From the NCBI GenBank assembly GCA_002702235.1, contig NZYO01000015.1, positions 32,027 through 39,227 on the forward strand: DNA of 7,201 nucleotides, in the 5' to 3' direction. Numbering within the stretch: position 1 is the first letter of the stretch; every line of letters begins with the position of its first letter. The stretch comes from Gammaproteobacteria bacterium (GTDB lineage: Bacteria > Pseudomonadota > Gammaproteobacteria > Poriferisulfidales > GCA-002705445). A program made the position numbers and the translations under genes. The notes beneath the pieces were generated by a model. That model was not told the origin of the DNA. It did no database searches and saw only the letters and a program-made list of their open reading frames with translations. Shown one piece after another: positions 1-7,096 of this stretch.

Positions 1-186
1 GTGGAATTAAAAGGTGAGGTCTGTATTGGCAAGATGAATGTAGATGAAAATTCTCAAATTCCTGGTTCTTTGGGTATCAGGGGAATACCAACTTTGATTT
101 TGTATTCAAATGGAGAGGTTAAGACCACGCAAGTAGGTGCATTATCAAAAAGCGACCTAATAAATTTAATTAAATCAAATATATAA
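1..186 (+). CDS. trxA: Thioredoxin, C-terminal part (5' end outside window)
   Basis: This is the last 61 residues of a thioredoxin, the small cytoplasmic protein that reduces disulfides in ribonucleotide reductase and other targets. The visible part matches the second half of E. coli TrxA: a KMNVDEN strand (KLNIDQN in E. coli), then GIRGIPT, whose proline (window residue 30) is the cis-proline facing the active site, then NGEV and the VGALSK turn, ending four residues after a final LINL helix. The WCGPCK redox motif should lie about 20 codons to the left and is not in the window. The GTG at base 1 is therefore an internal valine, not a start. The gene reads toward rho; the trxA–rho order is common in gammaproteobacteria. 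No hairpin terminator follows the TAA stop, so read-through into rho is possible. Confidence 0.93.
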   Translation: MELKGEVCIGKMNVDENSQIPGSLGIRGIPTLILYSNGEVKTTQVGALSKSDLINLIKSNI

Positions 187-193
187 AAAATAG

Positions 194-222
194 TAGACTA
201 AAATATAAAATAATGATAAATT
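194..222 (+). promoter_or_regulatory. Possible sigma-70 promoter for rho
   Basis: TAGACT at 194–199 matches four of six bases of the -35 consensus. TAAATT at 217–222 matches four of six of the -10 consensus, and the spacer is 17 bp. It would start a transcript near 229 and give rho a leader of about 67 nt. The region is so AT-rich that other -10-like hexamers (for example around 204–211) occur by chance, so this is only a candidate. rho could also be transcribed from upstream of trxA. Confidence 0.25.
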
Positions 223-240
223 TTATTAATCACTTAAGAT

Positions 241-295
241 TTATCTTTCTTACGACATCATTAACCAAATATCTTTTTCACAACAACCACTTTTT
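241..295 (+). promoter_or_regulatory. C-rich, G-poor rho leader; possible rut-like autoregulatory site
   Basis: The 55 bases just before the rho start contain 14 C but only 1 G, spaced as several YC dinucleotides and ending in CACAACAACCAC directly before the T-run and ATG. Rho loads on unstructured C-rich, G-poor RNA (rut sites), and E. coli rho is autoregulated by Rho-dependent termination in its leader. The composition is seen directly; the autoregulatory role is inference. The segment also contains no Shine-Dalgarno sequence for rho. Confidence 0.4.
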
Positions 296-1552
296 ATGAA
301 TTTAACAGAATTAAAAAAGAAATCACCAGCTGATTTAATAAGCATGGCAACTGAAATGGGAATAGAAAATATTGCTCGCTCTAGAAAGCAAGAAGTTATA
401 TTTTCTATTTTGAAGACGCATGCAAAAAGTGGTGAAGACATATTTGGTGATGGTATCTTAGAAATACTCCAAGACGGCTTCGGCTTTTTAAGATCTGCTG
501 ATAGTTCTTATTTAGCTGGACCAGATGATATATATGTTTCCCCAAGTCAAATTAGAAAATTTGGTTTAAGAACAGGTGATACAGTGTCTGGGAAAATAAG
601 GCCTCCAAAAGATACTGAAAGATACTTCGCTATGTTGAAAGTTGATCAAATTAATTTTGAGTCACCTGAAAATGCAAGAGGAAAAGTTCTTTTTGAAAAT
701 CTTACTCCATTGCATGCAGATAAAAGAATTAAATTAGAAAGAGGCAATGGAACACGAGAAGATATAACTGCAAGAATCATAGATGTTTGTTCTCCCATTG
801 GAAATGGACAAAGAGGCCTTGTAGTTTCACCACCTAAAGCTGGTAAAACAATTATGCTTCAAAATATTGCTCAAAGCATAACTTCAAATTACCCGGATTG
901 TCACCTAATAGTATTACTAATTGATGAAAGGCCAGAAGAAGTGACCGAGATGGCGAGAATGGTTGACGGTGAAGTTGTTTCATCAACTTTTGACGAGCCT
1001 GCTACACGGCATGTCCAAGTTGCAGAAATGGTTATTGAAAAAGCTAAAAGATTAGTCGAGCATAAAAAAGATGTAGTAATACTTCTTGACTCCATCACAA
1101 GGCTTGCAAGAGCATATAATACTGTTGCTCCTGCCTCAGGAAAGGTTCTTACAGGTGGCGTTGATGCAAACGCTCTTCACAGGCCTAAAAGATTTTTTGG
1201 AGCAGCAAGGAATATTGAAGAAGGTGGTTCTCTAACGATTTTAGCGACAGCTCTAGTGGAAACTGGATCAAAAATGGATGAGGTGATTTTTGAAGAATTT
1301 AAGGGTACTGGAAATAGTGAAATTCACTTAGATAGAAGAATTTCTGAAAAAAGAGTTTTTCCAGCTATAAATATAAATAAATCTGGTACAAGAAGGGAAG
1401 AATTACTTACTACTCCTGAAGAGCTCCAAAAGATGTGGGTACTTCGTAAATTTATTCATCCAATGGATGAAATTGAAGCTGTTGAATTTTTGCTAGATAA
1501 ACTTCAAACTACTAAAACTAATGATGAATTTTTTGAATCTATGAAAAGATAA
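296..1552 (+). CDS. rho: Transcription termination factor Rho
   Basis: Hexameric RNA-dependent ATPase/translocase that ends transcription at rut sites. Its 418 residues compare with 419 in E. coli, with no insertion domain. The N-terminal helical domain (1–47) is followed by the OB-fold RNA-binding domain with the RNP1-like DGFGFLR at 60–66. The ATPase core has Walker A SPPKAGKT at 178–185 (K181, K184, T185), the catalytic glutamate E211 in LIDERPEE, Walker B VILLDS with D265, the Q-loop around 278–290, and arginines at 353 and 366. All of these fall at the same numbers as in E. coli, so the enzyme should be fully active. The start is ATG with no Shine-Dalgarno, but the first residues MNLTELK match the family start. 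The last 14 bp overlap the end of purD on the other strand. Confidence 0.98.
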   Translation: MNLTELKKKSPADLISMATEMGIENIARSRKQEVIFSILKTHAKSGEDIFGDGILEILQDGFGFLRSADSSYLAGPDDIYVSPSQIRKFGLRTGDTVSGKIRPPKDTERYFAMLKVDQINFESPENARGKVLFENLTPLHADKRIKLERGNGTREDITARIIDVCSPIGNGQRGLVVSPPKAGKTIMLQNIAQSITSNYPDCHLIVLLIDERPEEVTEMARMVDGEVVSSTFDEPATRHVQVAEMVIEKAKRLVEHKKDVVILLDSITRLARAYNTVAPASGKVLTGGVDANALHRPKRFFGAARNIEEGGSLTILATALVETGSKMDEVIFEEFKGTGNSEIHLDRRISEKRVFPAININKSGTRREELLTTPEELQKMWVLRKFIHPMDEIEAVEFLLDKLQTTKTNDEFFESMKR

Positions 1553-2831
1553 ATTTTTTTTCTATTTCTTTTTTTGCAATATCTTTTCTGTAAACCATAC
1601 CATCCCAATTAATTTCACCCACTCTAGCATACGCATTCCTTACTGATTCTTCTAGATCATTTCCTAGAGCAGTAATACTTAAGACTCTTCCACCATTTGT
1701 AACAGTGTTTGTTCCATCAAATACAGTTCCACTGTGAAATATCTTTGTATTATTGTTGTCTGTTCCTGTGTCATTAATTACTATATTTTTTTTATACTTA
1801 AGTGGATAACCATCAGATGCGAGTACAACTGTACATGCATGTGACTTTTTCCAAATAATTTTTATTTTTTGTGAGTTTACATCAAGAGATTTGTTTAATA
1901 ATTTGAATAAATCACAATCGAGTCTCATTAAAATTGATTGTGCTTCAGGATCACCCAGTCGACAATTATACTCTAAAACAAATGGGTTACCTTCTTTATC
2001 AATCATTAATCCTGCATATAGAAATCCAGTATATTCAATACCCATTTTAGCTAGCCCATCTACTGTTGGTTTTATAATATTATCAATAACTTTTTTTTCC
2101 ATTTTATCGTCTATGAGGTTTGTAGGTGAATATGCACCCATACCACCGGTATTTAAACCAAGATCTCCATCTAGTAATTTTTTATGATCTTTCGAAGATG
2201 TAAGAGGAATTATTTGCTTGTTCTTTGCTACAATGCACATAAAGCTTGCTTCTTCACCTTTTAAAAAATCTTCAATTATGATCTTTTCTGCTGCAATACC
2301 GTTGTAGCCAGTTGATAAAAGGTTTTTTGCTATTTTCAAGCATTCATCTTTTTCTTCAACAATAAAAACGCCCTTGCCAGCTGCTAAATTATCAACTTTA
2401 ATTACAATTGGCATTACTTGGCTATCTATATGTTCTTTTAAACCAACAGTACTATTAAAAGTTTTATAATGAGCAGTAGGTATATTGTTGTTAGAAAAAA
2501 AGTCTTTACAAAACTCTTTAGAGCCTTCAAGCATAGCTGAATTTTTATTTGGTCCAAATATTTTTATTCCATATTCTTCAAAAATATCGACAATACCATT
2601 AACCAAAGGTTCTTCTGGCCCTACTACTACCAACTCAACATTATTTTGAATAGCAAAATTTAGATAGTCTTTATTTTGATAATTTTTTGAATTTACAATT
2701 GTTACTTTTTTTTCTTTTGAGATTCCGTAATTTCCTGGCAAAACAAAAATATTATCAACATCATCAGATTGTGATATTTTCCATGTAAGAGCATGTTCTC
2801 TTCCACCTGCACCTAAAATCATTACATTCAT
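1539..2831 (-). CDS. purD: Phosphoribosylamine–glycine ligase (GAR synthetase)
   Basis: Cytosolic ATP-grasp enzyme of de novo purine synthesis that joins 5-phosphoribosylamine and glycine to make GAR (second step). It has 430 residues against 429 in E. coli. Motifs in order: N-terminal GAGGREHAL (7–15), [10 protein letters not shown] (71–80), the ATP-grasp glycine loop AAGKGV (150–155), [10 protein letters not shown] (227–236), and the metal-binding stretch [12 protein letters not shown] (287–298). The C-terminal domain contains [10 protein letters not shown]. The ATG lies 3 bp after the purH stop and reads [10 protein letters not shown], the expected start; no Shine-Dalgarno is visible, so translation may be coupled to purH. 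It is the last gene of the minus-strand operon. Its TAG stop lies inside the 3' end of rho, so there is no room for a terminator between the two genes. Confidence 0.98.
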   Translation of the reverse strand: MNVMILGAGGREHALTWKISQSDDVDNIFVLPGNYGISKEKKVTIVNSKNYQNKDYLNFAIQNNVELVVVGPEEPLVNGIVDIFEEYGIKIFGPNKNSAMLEGSKEFCKDFFSNNNIPTAHYKTFNSTVGLKEHIDSQVMPIVIKVDNLAAGKGVFIVEEKDECLKIAKNLLSTGYNGIAAEKIIIEDFLKGEEASFMCIVAKNKQIIPLTSSKDHKKLLDGDLGLNTGGMGAYSPTNLIDDKMEKKVIDNIIKPTVDGLAKMGIEYTGFLYAGLMIDKEGNPFVLEYNCRLGDPEAQSILMRLDCDLFKLLNKSLDVNSQKIKIIWKKSHACTVVLASDGYPLKYKKNIVINDTGTDNNNTKIFHSGTVFDGTNTVTNGGRVLSITALGNDLEESVRNAYARVGEINWDGMVYRKDIAKKEIEKKFIFS

Positions 2832-2834
2832 AAT

Positions 2835-4373
2835 TTAGTGATTGAAATGTCTTATTCCAGTAAAAATTAAAATTATATTATGTTCATTAGCAGCTTCAAT
2901 AACCTCATCATCATTTTTTGATCCTCCAGGATGAATAATTGCTGTTACTTTTTCTTCAGCAGCTTTGTCTACATTATCCCTAAAAGGGAAAAAAGCATCA
3001 CTAGCCATTATTGAATTTTTCAAGGAGTATCCAAAATTTTTAGCTTTATTTATGGCTATATTTGTTGAATCAATTCTACTTGGTTGGCCAGCTCCAATAC
3101 CAAGTGTAGATTTATTTTTTGCGAAAACAATTGCATTAGATTTAACATGTTTACAAACTTTCCAAGTGAAAAAAATGTCTTCTAAAATATCATCATTAGG
3201 TTTTATTTTGGATACAACTCTATAATCATTTATTCCAATAATACTATTACACTCTTGAATTAGAAATTTATCATCTAGTAGTTTCATATCATATTTATAT
3301 AGAGAAGAATTATTATCTTCAATAGAGTATTTTATAATTCTTACGTTAGGTTTTTTTTTCGCTTCTTTAATAGCGTCCTCAGTAAATTCAGGAGCAAGGA
3401 TGATTTCAACAAATTGATTACTGTATATCTCTGTAATTAAATCCTTCTCAACAGTATTGTTTAAAGCTATGACACCACCAAATGCTGAGGTAGGATCGGT
3501 CAAGTAGCTATTTTTATAGGCATTTATTAGAGACTTATTTGATGAGATGCCACATGGATTTGCATGTTTAATTATTACACATGTAGGCTCATTAAAATCT
3601 TTTATACATTTAAGCGCAGTATAGCTATCAACATAATTATTATAGGAAATTTCTTTACCAAGCAAAAGCTTTAAGGAGTCCTTTTGATGATTATTAATTG
3701 AGTATATGGATGCATTTTGGTGAGGGTTTTCTCCATATCTAAGACTTTTACTAATTTGTAAGTTCAAATTAATTCTCTCCGGCATAGTATCAGGATTTTT
3801 ACTTTGGTTAAGGTAGTTTGAAATTTGAGTATCATATTCAGTAACTTTTTGAAAAGCTTTAATTGCAAATTCCTTTCTTAGTGCAAGTGGAAATTCATCT
3901 TTCTCTTGATCGTAACTAATAGTAGCTCTTTCAAAGTCAGAACTAGAAGTTATTATCGTTGTTTCAAGGAAATTTTTAGCTGCTGCTCTTACAAGTGTTG
4001 GTCCTCCTATATCTATATTTTCAATTGCTTCTTCATAAGAGTGTTTACGATTCACAACCTCTGAAAATGGGTAAAAATTTGCAACAACTAGGTTAATTCT
4101 TTTAATATTAAGATTTTCTAATACAGCTTGGTCTTTGTTACGTGCTAAAATTCCTGCATGTAAGTTGGGGTGCAGGGTTTTTACTCTTCCATCTAGGATT
4201 TCTTGAAACTTAGTAATTTCTGAAACATCAATTACTTCAATATTATTTTCTCTTAAAAATTTTGCTGTTCCACCTGTAGATATAATTTTATATCCTATGG
4301 ACGATAAAAAAGATGCAAACTTTTCTAAATTAGATTTGTCGGAAACACTTATTAAACAATATTTTTCTTTCAA
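2835..4373 (-). CDS. purH: Bifunctional AICAR formyltransferase / IMP cyclohydrolase
   Basis: Catalyses the last two steps of IMP synthesis: formyl transfer from 10-formyl-THF to AICAR, then ring closure. It has 512 residues, slightly shorter than E. coli (529). The N-terminal cyclohydrolase (MGS-like) domain carries STGGTA (32–37) and GRVKTLHP (62–69). The C-terminal transformylase domain starts around 200 with SLRYGENPHQ (210–219), the catalytic Lys-His pair K269-H270 in IIKHANPCG, GAGQPSR (427–433), and the family ending in IRHFNH. The start is a TTG one base after the fis stop. No ATG or GTG start lies between it and the in-frame stop upstream at 4407–4409, and MKEKYCLISVSDK aligns with the E. 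coli start region once a short tail is removed. The gene is probably coupled to fis upstream and purD downstream. Confidence 0.97.
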   Translation of the reverse strand: MKEKYCLISVSDKSNLEKFASFLSSIGYKIISTGGTAKFLRENNIEVIDVSEITKFQEILDGRVKTLHPNLHAGILARNKDQAVLENLNIKRINLVVANFYPFSEVVNRKHSYEEAIENIDIGGPTLVRAAAKNFLETTIITSSSDFERATISYDQEKDEFPLALRKEFAIKAFQKVTEYDTQISNYLNQSKNPDTMPERINLNLQISKSLRYGENPHQNASIYSINNHQKDSLKLLLGKEISYNNYVDSYTALKCIKDFNEPTCVIIKHANPCGISSNKSLINAYKNSYLTDPTSAFGGVIALNNTVEKDLITEIYSNQFVEIILAPEFTEDAIKEAKKKPNVRIIKYSIEDNNSSLYKYDMKLLDDKFLIQECNSIIGINDYRVVSKIKPNDDILEDIFFTWKVCKHVKSNAIVFAKNKSTLGIGAGQPSRIDSTNIAINKAKNFGYSLKNSIMASDAFFPFRDNVDKAAEEKVTAIIHPGGSKNDDEVIEAANEHNIILIFTGIRHFNH

Positions 4374-4374
4374 T

Positions 4375-4626
4375 TTATTTTTTCTTGAACGTGATTTTAT
4401 ATTTACTTAATTTAGACCTCAATGTGCCTCTGTTTATGCCTAGTAATTCTGAAGCTTTCAACTGATTACCTTTACAAATTTTTAAAGCTTCGGATATAAT
4501 AATTTGATCAATCTCACTTAAGATAAAATAATAACTTTTGGAGTTTTTATAATCTTTAATTTTTAAAAAATAATTTTTTACTATCTTTTCTAATATCTCT
4601 TTATTTTTATTATTGTTATTTGACAT
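4375..4626 (-). CDS. fis: Fis nucleoid-associated protein, short form without N-terminal arms
   Basis: Small homodimeric DNA-bending protein; in enterics it activates rRNA/tRNA promoters and shapes the nucleoid during fast growth. It has 83 residues against 98 in E. coli. Residues 9–76 align with the E. coli core: VKNYFLKI (16–23) matches the E. coli ALKNYFAQL region, and the helix-turn-helix runs from GNQLKASELLGINRGTLRSKLSKY (53–76), with GINRGTLR identical. The missing part corresponds to the N-terminal beta-hairpin arm that contacts DNA invertases in E. coli, replaced here by a short Asn/Lys stretch (MSNNNNKNK). A lysine-rich tail follows. The ATG is 18 bp after accC with no Shine-Dalgarno. 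The fis core fold is also found in NtrC-type regulators, but a stand-alone 83-residue protein with this motif is best called Fis. Confidence 0.93.
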   Translation of the reverse strand: MSNNNNKNKEILEKIVKNYFLKIKDYKNSKSYYFILSEIDQIIISEALKICKGNQLKASELLGINRGTLRSKLSKYKITFKKK

Positions 4627-4644
4627 TATATACTTTATTACTGT

Positions 4645-5985
4645 CTATAAATTTAATTTTTTCTCTAAATAATGGATGTTTACACCACCTTTACGAAACT
4701 CATTATCTGTCAAAAGAGATTTATGCAAATTTACATTAGTCTCAATACCATCTACGACAATTTCACCTAATGCATTAAGCATTCTTCTTATAGCTGCATC
4801 ACGGTTATTTCCATAAGATATTAGCTTCCCAATCATAGAATCATAAAATGGGGGCACATAATATCCATTGTATATATGCGTATCCATCCTCACACCTGGC
4901 CCACCTGGAGCATGAAAAGTGTTAATTTTCCCAGGAGAAGGTGTAAAGTTATTTGGATTTTCAGCATTTATTCTACATTCTATTGCATGGCCTCTAAGCT
5001 CAACTTCTTCTTGCTTATATCCTAACTCTTTTCCAGATGCTATAAGAAGCTGTTGCCTCACAATATCGATTCCAGTAATCATTTCAGTTACTGGATGTTC
5101 AACTTGAATTCTCGTATTCATTTCGATGAAATAAAATTCATTATCTTGATATAGAAATTCAAAAGTTCCTGCTCCAATGTAACCAATTTCTTTTGAAGCA
5201 TTAATAATTTTATTCATCATTTTCTCTCTAAGCTCTTGAGATAAACCTGGCGCAGGGGCTTCCTCAATTACCTTTTGGTGTTTCCTTTGCATTGAACAAT
5301 CTCTCTCACCCAAACAAATTGCATTACCAAATTGATCAGCTAATACTTGGAACTCTATGTGTCTTGGGTTTTCTAAAAATTTCTCCATGAAAACTTCATT
5401 ACTTCCAAATGCTAACTCGGCTTCATTTTTTGTTATTTCGATACTTTCAATTAAATGTTTTTCATCTTTTACAACTCGCATTCCTCTTCCGCCACCACCA
5501 TGAGCTGCTTTAATTAATACCGGGTAACCAATACTTTCTGCAAGTTTCTTATTCTTATTTGAATCATCATCAAGAGCATCTGCTGAACCAGGTATTCCAG
5601 TAATGCCAGCTTTATTCATTGCAGCTTTTGCTTTGATCTTATCCCCCATAATTCTAATAGTCTCTGCTTTAGGGCCAACAAAAATAAAGTTTGATTTGGT
5701 TACTTGTTCAGCAAAACTTGCATTTTCCGACAAAAATCCAAAACCGGGATGTACTGCATCAGCATCGGTAATCTCAGCCGCGCTAATGATAGAAGCAGAA
5801 TTAAGATAACTTTGTTTTGAGTCAGGTGGGCCAATACAAACAGACTCGTCTGCAAGCCTCACATGTAAAAGGTCTCTATCTACCGTTGAGTGAACTGCCA
5901 CTGTTTTTATATTGAGATCTTTGCATGCACGCAGTATTCTGAGTGCAATTTCTCCTCTATTTGCAATTAACAATTTATTAATCAT
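4645..5985 (-). CDS. accC: Biotin carboxylase subunit of acetyl-CoA carboxylase
   Basis: ATP-grasp enzyme that carboxylates the biotin carried on AccB with bicarbonate and ATP, the first half-reaction of malonyl-CoA synthesis. It has 446 residues against 449 in E. coli and aligns without gaps over the active site. Seen: N-terminal [10 protein letters not shown]116 and K159, the glycine loop GGGGRG (163–168), H209/E211, the metal ligands E276 and E288, N290/R292 in [12 protein letters not shown]296, and R338 in the C-terminal domain; all fall at E. coli positions. The ATG overlaps the accB TGA stop as ATGA, a sign of translational coupling that fits the need for matched subunit amounts. The carboxyltransferase genes accA and accD are not in the window. 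Methylcrotonyl- or propionyl-CoA carboxylase is unlikely given the short length and accB partner. Confidence 0.98.
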   Translation of the reverse strand: MINKLLIANRGEIALRILRACKDLNIKTVAVHSTVDRDLLHVRLADESVCIGPPDSKQSYLNSASIISAAEITDADAVHPGFGFLSENASFAEQVTKSNFIFVGPKAETIRIMGDKIKAKAAMNKAGITGIPGSADALDDDSNKNKKLAESIGYPVLIKAAHGGGGRGMRVVKDEKHLIESIEITKNEAELAFGSNEVFMEKFLENPRHIEFQVLADQFGNAICLGERDCSMQRKHQKVIEEAPAPGLSQELREKMMNKIINASKEIGYIGAGTFEFLYQDNEFYFIEMNTRIQVEHPVTEMITGIDIVRQQLLIASGKELGYKQEEVELRGHAIECRINAENPNNFTPSPGKINTFHAPGGPGVRMDTHIYNGYYVPPFYDSMIGKLISYGNNRDAAIRRMLNALGEIVVDGIETNVNLHKSLLTDNEFRKGGVNIHYLEKKLNL

Positions 5986-6446
5986 TCTTCAATTATGTAT
6001 AGCACTTGCTCAAACTCAACGGGTTGTGCATTATCAACCATTATTTTTTTAATTTTTCCAGATTTATCTGATTCAATCTGATTTAGCATTTTCATTGCTT
6101 CAATGATACATAGAACATCACCTTTTTTAACCGTATCTCCCTCAGACACAAAAGGCTTAGCGCCTGGTGAAGGTGCTTCATAAAAAGTTCCAACCATTGG
6201 GGACTTTATTTCATGACCTACCTCTGATACTGAGGAGGGTGCAGATTCCTGCCCAATATTCTTTTGCGGCGCACTACTTACATTATCAACATTACTTTGA
6301 ATAACTGGATTACTTTGTATCACAGGATTACTTTGAACTCCTGCTTTACTAACCCTTACAGATTCTTCTCCTTCTTTAATTTCTATTTCGGTAAGACTTG
6401 AGTCCTCCAACATTTCCATCAATTTTTTTACTTTTCTAATATCCAT
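5982..6446 (-). CDS. accB: Biotin carboxyl carrier protein of acetyl-CoA carboxylase
   Basis: Carries the covalently bound biotin between AccC and the AccAD carboxyltransferase. It has 154 residues against 156 in E. coli. The N-terminal AccC-binding segment [13 protein letters not shown] is followed by a flexible Ser/Asn/Val/Gln-rich linker (about 35–75) that holds an internal SNPVIQ repeat. The biotinyl domain (about 78–153) starts at [16 protein letters not shown], contains the AccB-type thumb (about 91–99), and has the biotinylation motif EAMKM with K119. It ends in [12 protein letters not shown], like E. coli. The start ATG is 2 bp after the aroQ stop, with no Shine-Dalgarno visible. The thumb supports AccB rather than another biotin carrier. 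Confidence 0.98.
   Translation of the reverse strand: MDIRKVKKLMEMLEDSSLTEIEIKEGEESVRVSKAGVQSNPVIQSNPVIQSNVDNVSSAPQKNIGQESAPSSVSEVGHEIKSPMVGTFYEAPSPGAKPFVSEGDTVKKGDVLCIIEAMKMLNQIESDKSGKIKKIMVDNAQPVEFEQVLYIIEE
6291..6336 (-). repeat. 18-bp in-frame tandem repeat in accB linker, about 2.6 copies
   Basis: Two full 18-bp units (6291–6308 and 6309–6326) and a 10-bp partial third unit (6327–6336) lie head to tail inside accB. On the plus strand each begins ATTACTTTG; the two full units end in AACTGG and CACAGG. The unit is a multiple of three and encodes SNPVIQ, giving SNPVIQ twice followed or preceded by related SN residues at 39–52 of AccB. The full units differ at a few bases, so the array is not a fresh slippage product. 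Confidence 0.85.
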
Positions 6447-6448
6447 AA

Positions 6449-6886
6449 TTATTTTTTATATTTGTTAACTGCAGACATAAGTGCCAAAGAATAGCCATAA
6501 ACACCGTGTCCAGTGATTACTCCCTCAGCTATGTCCGATAAATAAGATTTTTTTCTAAATTCCTCTCTAGAGAAAATATTCGAAATATGAACTTCAAAGA
6601 AAGGGATGTTTACTCCCAATAAAGCATCTCTTAAAGCGATACTTGTATGAGTAAAAGCACCTGGATTAAAAATTATAAGATCAATATTTTCTTTTTGGGC
6701 TTTGTGTATCGATGAGATCAGATCTGATTCCGAATTTTTTTGGTCGTGAAATAATGATATTTCATGCTGATTAGCTATATCTTCCAAGCTTTTAGCGATA
6801 TCGTCTAAAGTCTCATAACCATATATCTCAGGCTCACGTTTACCTAAAAGATTCAAATTGGGACCATTTAAAACAAGTATTTTCAT
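6449..6886 (-). CDS. aroQ: 3-dehydroquinate dehydratase, type II
   Basis: Converts 3-dehydroquinate to 3-dehydroshikimate, the third step of the shikimate pathway, as a cytosolic dodecamer in known family members. The 145 residues are the normal size. Seen: [17 protein letters not shown] with R17 and the catalytic base Y22, [15 protein letters not shown] with N74 and H80, FEVHISN with the proton donor H100, and R111 in the EEFRKKSY stretch. The substrate lid region reads QKNSESDLI where many relatives have QSNHEGELI, a moderate departure. The start [10 protein letters not shown] is the expected one and has an AGAAG (6894–6898) seven bases upstream, the only clear Shine-Dalgarno-like site in this operon. 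aroQ upstream of accBC is a known gammaproteobacterial order. Confidence 0.97.
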   Translation of the reverse strand: MKILVLNGPNLNLLGKREPEIYGYETLDDIAKSLEDIANQHEISLFHDQKNSESDLISSIHKAQKENIDLIIFNPGAFTHTSIALRDALLGVNIPFFEVHISNIFSREEFRKKSYLSDIAEGVITGHGVYGYSLALMSAVNKYKK

Positions 6887-7096
6887 TAAAATTCTTCTAA
6901 TTTCTTAAAATTTCTGAAAAAATCGAGAAAATCAAAGTTACCAGAAAAATATCAATAAATCAATTAATTCTTTAAAAAATTCTAAAAACCTAAAAATAGA
7001 TAAAAAGTTCTTTTAATTTCTTCTAATTTCTGTAAAATTCTTTGAATTCCTTTAAAATAAAAAAAGGTAAGCCCAATAGAAAAAATTATGAAGCCA
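6887..7096. other. AT-rich gap between dsbD and aroQ with AATTTCT repeats
   Basis: This 210-bp gap is the longest gene-free stretch here and the likely control region of the six-gene operon. It is dominated by A and T. The 14-mer TTCTTCTAATTTCT occurs at 6892–6905 and 7018–7031, and the heptamer AATTTCT occurs four times (6899, 6909, 7015, 7025). The left copy of the 14-mer includes the aroQ ribosome binding site on the minus strand. A weak minus-strand promoter candidate is TTGATT (6958–6963) and TAACTT (6935–6940) with a 17-bp spacer; the -10 is poor. A CCTTT/AAAGG stem (7049–7053/7063–7067) has a 9-base AT loop and no following T-run that would make it a convincing terminator. I found no convincing small gene. 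Confidence 0.5.

Noticed and set aside
1..186. GTG at base 1 as the start of a small 61-residue gene
   Set aside because: The sequence aligns to the second half of thioredoxin without a break, so the frame continues to the left beyond the window edge.
214..228. Near-palindrome TGATAAATTTTATTA as an operator in front of rho
   Set aside because: It consists only of A/T apart from one G, has one mismatch, and a chance inverted repeat of this kind is expected in such AT-rich DNA.
901..2187. Open frames opposite rho (901–1098, minus) and opposite purD (1891–2187, plus)
   Set aside because: They lie fully inside well-identified genes, have no recognisable domain and no start signal, and look like antisense shadows of the real reading frames. 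The same holds for frames at 250–441, 2965–3225, 4919–5107 and 5603–5809.
7049..7067. CCTTT/AAAGG stem as an intrinsic terminator for dsbD
   Set aside because: The stem is only 5 bp with a 9-base AT loop, and no T-run follows it on the minus strand.
6940..7090. Short minus-strand peptides rich in Phe, Lys and Glu in the dsbD–aroQ gap
   Set aside because: Frames of about 17–22 codons can be read, but they lack ATG starts and ribosome binding sites, and their composition is what repeated AAAGAATT-like DNA gives by chance.
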